DNA of 12,632 bases from Muribaculaceae bacterium (GCA_029052265.1 JAIDJJ010000046.1:1-12632), one strand, 5' to 3'; counted from the first letter of the stretch, positions 1-7,014 are shown. Numbers and translations are program-made. The notes: a model not told the origin generated them from the sequence alone.

Positions 1-200
1 CCATACATTGTCACGGCTACCGGAATGACTCCGAGAGAGGCGAAATATACTAAAGTTCCGAGACCCGCCATACCGCCGATAACGATGTGGTGGGGGAGAA
101 TAAATGCACAAAAACCGATAGCGTAGAGAATCTGTCCCACTACTATCATTACGTAGTCTTTGGCGTCTGACATTAGGCTGTCATACTTCTTGAGTGTCAT
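1..200 (-). CDS. YitT-family membrane protein, N-terminal part (runs off the left edge)
   Basis: An open frame reads leftward from an ATG at 200 to the window edge, about 66 codons. The protein starts MTLKKYDSLMSDAKDY. It then has a hydrophobic stretch containing GQILYAIGFCAFILP, followed by HHIVIGGMAGLGT and a second hydrophobic segment. The pattern of a first membrane helix, a short loop with a GG-M-G-G motif and a second helix matches the N-terminus of YitT/DUF161-type integral membrane proteins, which usually continue to about 290 residues and end in a cytoplasmic DUF2179 domain. The function of the family is not established. The rest of the gene is outside the window, so the C-terminal domain cannot be checked. 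No close Shine-Dalgarno sequence is visible. The 287-bp region upstream is shared with the divergent hydrolase gene. Confidence 0.75.
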   Translation of the reverse strand, partial: MTLKKYDSLMSDAKDYVMIVVGQILYAIGFCAFILPHHIVIGGMAGLGTLVYFASLGVIPVAVTMY

Positions 201-487
201 GTGAAGGTTAAGTTTAAGGTTCTTTTTGCATCTTAAGTAATTGAAGTTGTTTCGATTTTTTCTATACTTTTTCTACCAAGATTGGTTTTATAATATGTTT
301 TTTCCATAAAAAGAAAAAGTCTAAACAACTTCATTATGGAGTTGGGGAGTTTCATGAATGATCACGAGTTTTCGCAAACTCTCCGGATGCAAATTTAATT
401 CCAATTTTTCTAATCTCAAAAAGGAAACCATACAAATTTTTTGCTTAATTTTGCAACAGAATATCCGTAATAAGATTATAGTTTCAG
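201..487. promoter_or_regulatory. Divergent intergenic region with two facing TGAAGTTGTTT motifs
   Basis: This AT-rich, non-coding stretch separates the leftward YitT gene from the rightward hydrolase gene. It contains TGAAGTTGTTT on the plus strand at 242-252 and the same 11-mer on the minus strand at 323-333, so the two copies face each other across 70 bp. Each is followed within a few bases by a pyrimidine-rich run ending TTTTTC. The same motif occurs just upstream of two other genes in the window, so it is probably a shared regulatory element rather than a local repeat. A Bacteroidetes -7 box for the hydrolase is listed separately. I see no gene here. Confidence 0.5.
446..453 (+). promoter_or_regulatory. 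Candidate -7 box (TAATTTTG) for the GHL10 hydrolase operon
   Basis: TAATTTTG is an exact match to the Bacteroidetes -7 consensus TAnnTTTG. It lies 34 bp upstream of the hydrolase ATG, implying a start near 460 and a leader of about 27 nt, which is typical for this phylum. No clear TTG is present at the expected -33 position, so the call rests on one box and its placement. Confidence 0.45.
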
Positions 488-1993
488 ATGAATATAGTTA
501 TCAGGAATTTAATGGGCGCATTGCTGCTGGTATGCGCCGTTTGCAATGTAGTGGCGCAGAATCCAAAAAGAGAGTTCCGGGGGGCATGGCTTCATGTGAT
601 AGGGCAGACTCAATGGCAGGGCAAATCTACGGAGCAGGCAAAAAGATATATAGAAGATCAGTTCCAGAAGCTTCAGGATGCGGGATGCAACGCGGTCATT
701 TTTCAGGTGCGTCCCACTGCAGACGCTGTTTACAGATCGGAAATCGAGCCTTGGAGCGCGTGGCTTACCGGAAAACGGGGAAAAGCTCCCGTGCCGGAAT
801 GGGATCCTATGGAATTTGCCATAGAGGAGGCGCACAAGCGGGGAATGGAGTTTCATGCCTGGCTAAATCCATATCGCGTGACATCGAATGCGAAAGAGGT
901 TTTGCCGGCAAACCATCTTTCAAAAAAAGAACCGTACCGCTTTGTGAAGTTCAACGGTCAGACGTTTTTTGACCCTGCCTATAAAGAAAACCGTGACCAT
1001 ATCTGCAAGATAGTGGATGATATAGTGAGCCGTTATGATATCGACGGCATTCATATCGACGACTATTTCTATCCTTATCCCGCCAACGGTAAAAAATTTC
1101 AGGGTGACGATGCGAGCTACAGTAAGTTCGGCAACGGCATGAACCGAAATGACTGGCGCCGGCATAATGTGGATCTGCTGATAGAAGAGCTTCATTCCAC
1201 CATAAAAAGCCGTAAGCCGTGGGTAAGGTTCGGGGTCAGTCCGTTCGGTATATGGCGCAATAAGACCAGCGACAGCAGGGGAAGCTCCACAAGCGGGCTT
1301 CAGAACTATGACGATCTTTATGCCGATGTCTTGCTGTGGGCTAAAAACGGCTGGATAGATTATCTTGCCCCTCAGTTATATTGGACTCTCGACATGAAAG
1401 CTGCCCCGAGCCGTCACCTGGCACAATGGTGGAACGACAATGCAAACGGAGTGGATGTGTATATCGGTCAGGACGTGCAGCGCACCATGAATACTCCGGA
1501 TCCCGGCAACAAGGATAAGAACGAACTCGACACAAAGGTCAGATTGTCAAGGACGTTGCCAAATGTCGGGGGTAATGTGTGGTGGCACGGATATTGGGTT
1601 ACAGACAATTACAAGGGCGTTGCCGATTCGCTTGCCCTCAAATACCAGTCTACGATAGCTCTTCCCCCTGTCTATGGCGAAGCGAGGGTTAAACCGGCAT
1701 CTGTCAAAGGGCTGCGTCTGGAACAGGATGACAGGAAAACATATCTTGTCTGGGACAAGGCAAATACCGGGAAGATGGAGAAGGAAACGGATGTGGTGAG
1801 ATATGTGGTATATCAGTTTTTTCCGGTTGAAAAAATTGATCTTGATGATTCACAGACGATAATCTCGGTCACACCCGAAAATGGGGTGGCGGTTGCCGAT
1901 GCCGGCGACAAGATAGGGGGCTGCACATTTGTAGTGACCGCTCTTGACCGCATGAACCGTGAGTCGGATCCAGTCAGTATAAAAGTGAAATGA
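488..1993 (+). CDS. Secreted GHL10/DUF187-family glycoside hydrolase-like protein
   Basis: The 501-residue protein begins with a signal peptide (hydrophobic core about 8-22) and a likely cleavage site after VAQ at 24. The mature part matches the GHL10 (DUF187, YngK-like) TIM-barrel family: FRGAW at 30-34, IFQVRPTADA with EPWSAWLTG at about 71-95, FHAWLNPYR at 122-130, DGIHIDDYFYPYP at 186-198, RFGVSPFGIWRN at 247-258 and DYLAPQLYW at 291-299. The acidic residues in DGIHIDD are the probable catalytic or substrate-contact group by family analogy. Residues from about 400 form a fibronectin type III-like C-terminal domain. The family is thought to act on envelope or host glycans, but the substrate is not known. 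The ATG at 488 gives the complete signal peptide. The stop overlaps the next start (ATGA), so the two genes are probably translationally coupled. Confidence 0.88.
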   Translation: MNIVIRNLMGALLLVCAVCNVVAQNPKREFRGAWLHVIGQTQWQGKSTEQAKRYIEDQFQKLQDAGCNAVIFQVRPTADAVYRSEIEPWSAWLTGKRGKAPVPEWDPMEFAIEEAHKRGMEFHAWLNPYRVTSNAKEVLPANHLSKKEPYRFVKFNGQTFFDPAYKENRDHICKIVDDIVSRYDIDGIHIDDYFYPYPANGKKFQGDDASYSKFGNGMNRNDWRRHNVDLLIEELHSTIKSRKPWVRFGVSPFGIWRNKTSDSRGSSTSGLQNYDDLYADVLLWAKNGWIDYLAPQLYWTLDMKAAPSRHLAQWWNDNANGVDVYIGQDVQRTMNTPDPGNKDKNELDTKVRLSRTLPNVGGNVWWHGYWVTDNYKGVADSLALKYQSTIALPPVYGEARVKPASVKGLRLEQDDRKTYLVWDKANTGKMEKETDVVRYVVYQFFPVEKIDLDDSQTIISVTPENGVAVADAGDKIGGCTFVVTALDRMNRESDPVSIKVK

Positions 1994-2805
1994 ATATGAA
2001 TGATTTTTCTTCCGGAGGCGTTTCTCCCGAAGTGCGCGACCTTTTGGATTCAGAGGCGCAGCGGATAAACAGTGTCTCTTTCATAAGTGAGGATCCGGTT
2101 CAGTTTCCGAGAAGGTTTTCCCGGTTGCAGGACATCGAGATCGTGGCGTTTCTTTCCTCAATAATAGCCTGGGGCAACCGCAAGATGATATGCCGGGATG
2201 CCGAAAGGATGCTCCTTCTTATGGATAATGAGCCTTACAGGTATGTCATGGATGAAGGTTATGAGGATCTTGATCCGCGACAGAACCTTCACCGCACCTT
2301 TTTCGGAGAACATTTCGGATATTTTTTGCGTGGGCTCAAAAGGATTTATGAGAAATATGGAAGTCTTGATTCATTTTCGGCAGCGGTAAGGGCGGGAGAT
2401 AGTAAGGCACCGTCCTGGAAACTTGTAGAGGAGATGCAGAAGGTCATGTGTGATGTGAATCACGGCACATTCTGTAGCCAGTGTCTGCCTGTAAATCTTC
2501 AGCAGACCGCGCTCAAAAGGATCAATATGGCATTGAGATGGCTTGTGCGCGACGACGGTATTGTCGACATGGGGGTGTGGCACTCTATCCCCAAAAGCCG
2601 TCTTTATATACCGCTTGATGTGCATGTGGGCAATATATCAAGAGAACTCGGGCTGCTCTCAAGAAAGGCAAACGACAGGAAAAGCGTGGAGCTCCTTACC
2701 GGAGTCCTGCGCTCTTTGCGTCCTGACGACCCTGCCGTTTATGATTTTGCATTGTTCGGAATAGGTGTGGAAGGGAAGCGTCCGTCCTCACTTCTTCTCG
2801 ATTGA
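1990..2805 (+). CDS. TIGR02757 / DUF2400 family protein
   Basis: A 271-residue protein with no signal peptide or membrane helix, so cytoplasmic. The family pattern is clear: DPVQFPRRFSRLQDIEIVAFLSSIIAWGNRKMI near residues 36-68, LPVNLQQTALKRINMALRWLVR in the middle, then KSRLYIPLDVHVGNISRELGLLSRK and DDPAVYDFALFGIGVEG near the C-terminus. These are hallmarks of the conserved, uncharacterised DUF2400 proteins common in Bacteroidetes. The C-terminal part, with an LDVH followed by a helix and DFALFGIG, recalls helix-hairpin-helix DNA-repair folds, but that is inference. The ATG at 1990 overlaps the hydrolase stop; an in-frame ATG at 1996 is an alternative start. The 3' end overlaps the convergent lipoprotein gene by 18 bp. 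Confidence 0.85.
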   Translation: MNMNDFSSGGVSPEVRDLLDSEAQRINSVSFISEDPVQFPRRFSRLQDIEIVAFLSSIIAWGNRKMICRDAERMLLLMDNEPYRYVMDEGYEDLDPRQNLHRTFFGEHFGYFLRGLKRIYEKYGSLDSFSAAVRAGDSKAPSWKLVEEMQKVMCDVNHGTFCSQCLPVNLQQTALKRINMALRWLVRDDGIVDMGVWHSIPKSRLYIPLDVHVGNISRELGLLSRKANDRKSVELLTGVLRSLRPDDPAVYDFALFGIGVEGKRPSSLLLD

Positions 2806-3120
2806 GCGTGCGAGATCCGGGCGCACCGCCCTGACCGTGGATATGAATGCCGAATCGAATGCCGCCGCGCATTCAGGTTTCCCGTCGATCAGATATTTGC
2901 TTTGACGGGATTTCGCTTCAAGGAGGCGGTGTTGGAGCTGTATGGTGTCGTTCCATTTATGGTTGATGAAAATTCGTGCCGCGCTTCTGCCCTCCATCTG
3001 GGCGGCAGTGATCTCGGCGGTTATGCCTTCAGTGTGTTCAGTCTCGGAGCATGAAGAGCATGATGCCGACACTATAAGGGAAAGTGCGGCAGCTAAGCTG
3101 GGTATGATTCCGGTTTTCAT
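2788..3120 (-). CDS. Small putative lipoprotein, function unknown
   Basis: A 110-residue protein with an N-terminal signal segment MKTGIIPSLAAALSLIVSASC. Cys21 is the likely lipidated residue in a relaxed Bacteroidales lipobox (SASC), with Cys24 as an alternative. The mature part is short and probably helical, rich in Glu, Arg and Ala, with the segment GRSAARIFINHKWNDTIQLQHRLLEAKSRQSKY and a C-terminal AAFDSAFISTVRAVRPDLA. It resembles small hypothetical lipoproteins seen in other Bacteroidales, and I cannot assign a role. The ATG at 3120 gives the complete signal. A copy of the TGAAGTTGTTT motif lies 26 nt upstream. The last 18 bp overlap the convergent DUF2400 gene, and no terminator separates them. 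Confidence 0.7.
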   Translation of the reverse strand: MKTGIIPSLAAALSLIVSASCSSCSETEHTEGITAEITAAQMEGRSAARIFINHKWNDTIQLQHRLLEAKSRQSKYLIDGKPECAAAFDSAFISTVRAVRPDLARSIEKK

Positions 3121-3146
3121 AAATGATTCGTTTTGTAATTACGTTA

Positions 3147-3157
3147 AAACAACTTCA
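3147..3157 (-). promoter_or_regulatory. TGAAGTTGTTT motif upstream of the small lipoprotein gene
   Basis: The minus strand reads TGAAGTTGTTT, identical over 11 of 11 bases to the two copies at 242-252 and 323-333. It ends 26 nt before the ATG at 3120. A promoter or leader element is the obvious interpretation, but no experimental match is known to me. Confidence 0.4.
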
Positions 3158-3201
3158 AAAGGTTCAACAAATTCATACAAATCTTTTTGAAGAGAAAACA
3201 A

Positions 3202-3237
3202 AAATAGCCATGACAAGGTTGATTGTCATGGCTATTT
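3202..3237 (-). terminator. Intrinsic terminator of the lemA/FKBP transcription unit
   Basis: A perfect 15-bp stem pairs AAATAGCCATGACAA (3202-3216) with TTGTCATGGCTATTT (3223-3237) around a 6-nt loop. On the minus strand the stem runs into TTTTGTTTTC, giving the U-rich tail. It begins 13 bp after the FKBP-lipoprotein stop codon, so it ends that leftward unit. Confidence 0.85.
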
Positions 3238-3250
3238 CTGGATATGGAGA

Positions 3251-3811
3251 TCACTGTCGTCCGGGGATAGTCTCGAACGAAGGGATGCTCACAAGCTTTA
3301 TTCCGAATATGAGCGTGGAATACGGGAGAACCGAGCCGGAGCCGTATGCGCCATATCCGGCTGTGTATGGGATAATGGCGGTGACACTGTCTCCAACGTG
3401 CATGCTTGTCATGGCTGTCCAGAATCCGGTGATCATGCCCGAAGGCTGACATTGCAGAAGGCTGTCGCCGTATTCGGTCATGGCATACGAACTTTCGATA
3501 GTGTCACCTTCGATAGTCGTAAGGATATACTTCACCTTGCAGGTGGAATTGTCGAGCGGCGACAGATTGTTGGCTGTCAGTGAGCGGTCGTTGTGCCATT
3601 GCATAAGTATGTAGAAAGACTTGTCCCATTCCGGAGTTATCTTTTCATACTTTGGCTTGCCGTCTACGGTCTCATTCTCAGCATTCTCGATATATGCGAG
3701 ATTCTGTTGTCTCCATTCTTTATAATCGGAATACTCGTCGTCGCCGAGGCAAGACGAGAGTCCGAAAATCAATGAAGGAAGGATGAGAAATCCGAAATTT
3801 TTTAATTTCAT
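3251..3811 (-). CDS. FKBP-type peptidyl-prolyl cis-trans isomerase lipoprotein
   Basis: A 186-residue protein with a lipoprotein signal: a hydrophobic segment, then GLSSC with Cys21 as the lipidated residue. Residues 25-85 form a polar linker. From about 93 there is a single FKBP domain: KVKYILTTIEGDTIESSY, then GMITGFWTAMTSMHVGDSVTAIIP (125-148), GYGAYGSG (152-159) and LPYSTLIFGIKLVSI (162-176). The MITGFW, MHVGD, GYG and STLIF positions are the usual FKBP landmarks. The role is probably folding of envelope proteins at the membrane, by family. The lemA stop lies 31 bp upstream and both genes run the same way, so they are probably one operon. The terminator described at 3202-3237 follows directly. 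Confidence 0.87.
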   Translation of the reverse strand: MKLKNFGFLILPSLIFGLSSCLGDDEYSDYKEWRQQNLAYIENAENETVDGKPKYEKITPEWDKSFYILMQWHNDRSLTANNLSPLDNSTCKVKYILTTIEGDTIESSYAMTEYGDSLLQCQPSGMITGFWTAMTSMHVGDSVTAIIPYTAGYGAYGSGSVLPYSTLIFGIKLVSIPSFETIPGRQ

Positions 3812-3842
3812 ATCGTGATAGTCAGGTTTACGGAATGATGGC

Positions 3843-4433
3843 TCAGAATTTTACTTCAGGAGCTTTTTCAGCGCCTGCCTCAGCCTTGAACTGCGGTTTT
3901 TCCTTGAATCCGAACCAACCGGCATAAATAGTAGTCGGGAATTTCTTTATGCTGGTGTTGTATTCCTTCACAGCTTCCGTGTAGCGCATGCGCTCGGTGG
4001 CAATTCGGTTTTCCGTGCCCTCAAGCTGTGTCTGGAGGTTCATGAAGTTTTCGTTCGCCTTAAGGTCGGGATATGCCTCGGTTACGGCGAGGAGCGACTT
4101 CAAAGCCTGGGAAAGCTCGCCTTGTGCCTCCTGAAACTTTGCGAGGGTCTCTTCGTTGAGATCATCGGCGTCGATGGTTATGGAGGTGGCTTTGGCGCGA
4201 GCCTCCGTCACTTTTGTAAGTGTCTCGCTCTCATGGGTGGAATAACCTTTGACGGTGTTGACGAGATTCGGGATCAGGTCAGCCCTCCGCTGATATTGGT
4301 TTTCCACCTGTGCCCATGCCTGATCCACGGTCTGCTGCTGCTCTACAAGCGAATTGTAGTTGCATGAAGAGAGAGATGAGACGCAGAAAACGGCGGCTAC
4401 AGCCAAGACCAGTTTGCTTATAAATTTTCTCAT
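3843..4433 (-). CDS. lemA: LemA family lipoprotein
   Basis: The 196-residue protein starts MRKFISKLVLAV. It has a lipoprotein signal ending LSSC (Cys24), then a helical, coiled-coil-prone LemA domain. QQQTVDQAWAQVENQYQRRADLIPNLVNTVKGY at about 32-64 is the diagnostic LemA segment. NFMNLQTQLEGTENRIATERMRYTEAVKEYNTSIKKFP at about 125-165 and GFKEKPQF near the end are also typical. The frame stays open 21 codons further upstream, but only the ATG at 4433 puts a signal peptide at the N-terminus, so I chose it. The function of LemA is unsettled; it is membrane-associated. Here it is followed by an FKBP lipoprotein rather than the TPM-domain genes often found with it. The upstream gap to glyS is 66 bp. 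Confidence 0.9.
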   Translation of the reverse strand: MRKFISKLVLAVAAVFCVSSLSSCNYNSLVEQQQTVDQAWAQVENQYQRRADLIPNLVNTVKGYSTHESETLTKVTEARAKATSITIDADDLNEETLAKFQEAQGELSQALKSLLAVTEAYPDLKANENFMNLQTQLEGTENRIATERMRYTEAVKEYNTSIKKFPTTIYAGWFGFKEKPQFKAEAGAEKAPEVKF

Positions 4434-4455
4434 ATATACATTGTGTTGGTGTACT

Positions 4456-4465
4456 AAACAACTTC
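4456..4465 (-). promoter_or_regulatory. GAAGTTGTTT motif upstream of lemA
   Basis: The minus strand has GAAGTTGTTT followed by AG, matching 10 of 11 bases of the motif found at 242, 323 and 3147. It ends 22 nt before the lemA ATG. That spacing is close to the one seen for the small lipoprotein gene, which suggests a common job in starting these genes. Confidence 0.4.
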
Positions 4466-4499
4466 TTCGGCCACGAGAGCCGGCATTCAGGCACACTTT

Positions 4500-6044
4500 T
4501 TATAAAAGCTTGCGAAGAAGGCTGTTGAGACTTACTTCCCCTGCAAGGATTTTTTCAAGATCGTCTACGTTTACGCGTTCCTGCTCCATGGAGTCGCGAT
4601 GACGGAGCGTCACGGTGTTGTCTTCAAGTGTCTGATGGTCAACAGTGATGCAGAACGGTGTGCCGATTGCGTCCTGACGACGGTAACGCTTGCCGATAGA
4701 ATCTTTCTCATCTACCTGACATGTGAAGTCGAACCTGAGTTTATGCTGTATTTCACGGGCTTTTTCGGGAAGTCCGTCTTTTTTTACTAGCGGGAGGACA
4801 GCGCATTTCACAGGGGCGAGCGGGGCAGGGAAATGGAGCACCACGCGGTGGTCGCCCCCTTCGAGAGGCTGGTCTTCATAACAGCTGCATAGCACGCTCA
4901 GGAACATGCGGTCTACGCCGATAGATGTCTCAATAACATACGGGGTGTAGCTTTCGTTCAGTTCGGGATCGAAATATTGAATTTTCTTTCCGGAGAATTT
5001 CTCATGCTGCGAGAGGTCGAAATTTGTGCGTGAATGTATACCTTCCACCTCCTTGAAGCCGAATGGCATCTGAAACTCTATGTCGGTTGCGGCGTTGGCA
5101 TAGTGGGCAAGCTTCTCATGGTCGTGGAAACGGTATTTTTCGTCTCCGAGTCCGAGTGCCTTGTGCCAGCGGAGGCGGGTTTCGCGCCACTTCTCAAACC
5201 ATTTGAGCTCCTCTCCCGGGCGAACGAAGAACTGCATCTCCATCTGTTCGAACTCCCTCATGCGGAATATGAACTGGCGCGCCACGATCTCGTTGCGGAA
5301 CGCCTTTCCGATCTGGGCTATTCCGAAGGGAAGACGCATACGTCCGGTCTTCTGTACGTTGAGATAGTTCACGAAGATACCCTGGGCGGTCTCGGGGCGG
5401 AGATAGACGTCCATGGCACCGTCGGCTGTAGAGCCCATCTCTGTCTTGAACATAAGGTTGAACTGTCTTACATCGGTCCAGTTGCGGGTGCCGGAGATCG
5501 GGTCGACTATTTCATAGTCAAGAATTATCTGGCGAAGTTCGGTCAGGTCGTTGGCGTTCATAGCCTCGGAGAAGCGTTCGTGAAGCTCCTCACGTTTTTT
5601 CCGGTTTTCGAGGACGCGGGGATTGGTCTGACAGAACATTGCCTCGTCGAAGCTCTCACCGAAGCGTTTTTTTGCCTTGGCAACCTCCTTTTCGATCTTG
5701 TCTTCGAATTTTGCGATCTCTTCCTCGATGAGTACGTCAGCACGGTATCGCTTTTTTGAGTCTTTGTTGTCGATCAGCGGATCATTGAAAGCGTCTACGT
5801 GGCCTGAAGCCTTCCAGATGGTGGGGTGCATCAAGATAGCGGAGACGATACCCACGATGTTGTCGTGGAGCATTGTCATCGCTTCCCACCAGTAGCGTTT
5901 GATATTGTTTTTGAGTTCTACTCCGTTCTGTCCGTAATCATAGACGGCGGAGAGCCCGTCATAGATCTCACTCGATTGAAACACAAACCCATATTCCTTA
6001 GCATGGGCTACAATGGTCTTGAAAACGTCTTCCTGTTTTGCCAT
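4500..6044 (-). CDS. glyS: Glycyl-tRNA synthetase, alpha2 class II type
   Basis: A 514-residue enzyme that charges tRNA-Gly with glycine in the cytoplasm. It starts MAKQEDVFKTIVAHAKEYGFVFQSSEIYDG, the standard N-terminus of the dimeric GlyRS found in Bacteroidetes, archaea and eukaryotes. Class II core motifs are visible: LRPETAQGIFVNY (215-227), FGIAQIGKAFRNEI (240-253, motif 2), MREFEQMEMQFF (262-273) and ETSIGVDRMFLSVL (372-385, motif 3). An HGTP anticodon-binding domain follows from about 410. The central insertion includes NPRVLENRKKREELHERF. The frame stays open a further 34 codons upstream to 6146, but that segment lacks family similarity, so the ATG at 6044 is preferred. Confidence 0.97.
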   Translation of the reverse strand: MAKQEDVFKTIVAHAKEYGFVFQSSEIYDGLSAVYDYGQNGVELKNNIKRYWWEAMTMLHDNIVGIVSAILMHPTIWKASGHVDAFNDPLIDNKDSKKRYRADVLIEEEIAKFEDKIEKEVAKAKKRFGESFDEAMFCQTNPRVLENRKKREELHERFSEAMNANDLTELRQIILDYEIVDPISGTRNWTDVRQFNLMFKTEMGSTADGAMDVYLRPETAQGIFVNYLNVQKTGRMRLPFGIAQIGKAFRNEIVARQFIFRMREFEQMEMQFFVRPGEELKWFEKWRETRLRWHKALGLGDEKYRFHDHEKLAHYANAATDIEFQMPFGFKEVEGIHSRTNFDLSQHEKFSGKKIQYFDPELNESYTPYVIETSIGVDRMFLSVLCSCYEDQPLEGGDHRVVLHFPAPLAPVKCAVLPLVKKDGLPEKAREIQHKLRFDFTCQVDEKDSIGKRYRRQDAIGTPFCITVDHQTLEDNTVTLRHRDSMEQERVNVDDLEKILAGEVSLNSLLRKLL

Positions 6045-6377
6045 TCTTTGTTGAAGGTTATCGGCGTCGCGCTTCGCGGTGCGCCTGTGGTTAATAAGGA
6101 TCCTCCTTGCGGAGTGTGATGCTTCGTTGAAGCGATCCTGTCGCATTAATTTGCAAATTTACAAAAAAAAGATGAATGAAAAGGCTCTGTGGATATAAAA
6201 AGTCTGTGTAAGTGGCGCGATTGTTTGGTTTCAGTGGCTTTGATGTGTTAAAATGCGTTGCGTGTTTGACCTATCGCTTTGAGAAGATTGTTTTAAATAC
6301 ATAATAAACAGTCTGCCTGTTATTCTGATCCGGTCCTGAGAGAATGCGGTCAGGACAGGAGGCATAAAGAGATAAAT
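6045..6377. promoter_or_regulatory. Divergent glyS / Gly-Pro-rich protein intergenic region
   Basis: This 333-bp region has no convincing gene. Leftward it holds the glyS leader. Small hairpins lie at 6121-6133 (GCTTC/GAAGC), 6103-6114 (CTCC and GGAG around a GCAA tetraloop on the minus strand) and 6068-6078 (CGCG/CGCG). The glyS promoter box is listed separately. Rightward, next to the Gly/Pro-rich gene, a 7-bp stem GTCCTGA (6333-6339) with TCAGGAC (6350-6356) lies 24 bp before that gene's ATG. The part from about 6180 to 6320 shows nothing I can name. Confidence 0.5.
6154..6161 (-). promoter_or_regulatory. Candidate -7 box (TAAATTTG) for glyS
   Basis: On the minus strand TAAATTTG matches the Bacteroidetes TAnnTTTG box exactly and implies a start near 6147, about 100 nt before the chosen glyS ATG. 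It is embedded in the 12-bp palindrome AATTTGCAAATT (6148-6159). No TTG is visible about 20 nt upstream, so only one box supports this. Confidence 0.5.
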
Positions 6378-6380
6378 GTG

Positions 6381-6926
6381 ATGAAACCGAATAAAAATAT
6401 AGGAATCGCGCAGACGCTTTCGCGTATGGCTGCAATTGTGGCGGTGATTCTTGCCGGAACGCTGTGTGCGTTTTCTCAGAACAGTCTCCCGGCTCCCGGT
6501 TCGGGAGGCAGATATAGACCTGCGCCGGTAGGCGGAGGAGGATGGGGGATTGGTCCCGGTCCCGGCATGATTGGGAATCCCGGTCCCCCTCCCGGTCCTG
6601 CCTGGGGAAGTCCCTGGGGACCGGGCTGGTCAAGTTCGCCCACTATAGTGGTAAATTCCCCGTCATGGACAAACCAAGGCACTACAAATGTCATCGCGTG
6701 CGGGTATGACTACACCGGGATATGGCGCACCATACCATTGCATGTGGCATATGTTTATACCGGGGGTGACTATACGGTGACAGTGTTGTCGGCATACAAT
6801 CCCTGGACCGACACTTGGATGAAGGGGCTCAGCACGCCGGCATACAATACGGACTATTACCTGAGAGGTCAGACTTATGACTTTTATACAAATCTATCCA
6901 CCGGAACCTATTACTTCAACCTCTGA
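6381..6926 (+). CDS. Secreted Gly/Pro-rich protein, unrecognised
   Basis: The ATG at 6381 gives a 181-residue protein (an upstream in-frame GTG at 6378 is less likely). It has a signal peptide with a hydrophobic core around MAAIVAVILAGTLCAF and probable cleavage near FSQ. The next 55 residues are a low-complexity Gly/Pro/Trp-rich stretch (for example PAPVGGGGWGIGPGPGM and PGPPPGPAWGSPWGPGW). The C-terminal 90 residues are a Tyr/Thr-rich, probably beta-stranded domain ending DFYTNLSTGTYYFNL. No lipobox, catalytic motif or sorting domain is visible. A surface, matrix or periplasmic role is possible but unsupported. It is a single-gene unit with a hairpin before the start codon and a terminator after it. 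Confidence 0.72.
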   Translation: MKPNKNIGIAQTLSRMAAIVAVILAGTLCAFSQNSLPAPGSGGRYRPAPVGGGGWGIGPGPGMIGNPGPPPGPAWGSPWGPGWSSSPTIVVNSPSWTNQGTTNVIACGYDYTGIWRTIPLHVAYVYTGGDYTVTVLSAYNPWTDTWMKGLSTPAYNTDYYLRGQTYDFYTNLSTGTYYFNL

Positions 6927-6944
6927 CTCAATCACCAAAAAAAG

Positions 6945-6974
6945 AAAGATGCACCTGAATGCGGGTGCATCTTT
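6945..6974 (+). terminator. Intrinsic terminator after the Gly/Pro-rich protein gene
   Basis: AAAGATGCACC (6945-6955) pairs with GGTGCATCTTT (6964-6974) over 11 bp around an 8-nt loop, followed by TTGTCTTT on the plus strand. The left flank is A-rich, so it could also end leftward transcripts from the convergent barrel gene. Confidence 0.85.
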
Positions 6975-7014
6975 TTGTCTTTAGCTTAGGCGATTGTAGC
7001 TTCGGTGGCAAGGA

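Noticed and set aside
358..972. 204-codon plus-strand open frame overlapping the hydrolase start
   Set aside because: It lies mostly inside the hydrolase gene in another frame, and the product has no recognisable domain and a composition typical of shadow translation.
4434..4496. 21-codon N-terminal extension of lemA
   Set aside because: It would bury the signal peptide and lipobox inside the protein, so the ATG at 4433 is the better start.
5034..5759. 241-codon open frame antisense to glyS
   Set aside because: It lies entirely opposite the well-supported glyS gene and mirrors its codon pattern; no independent signal supports it.
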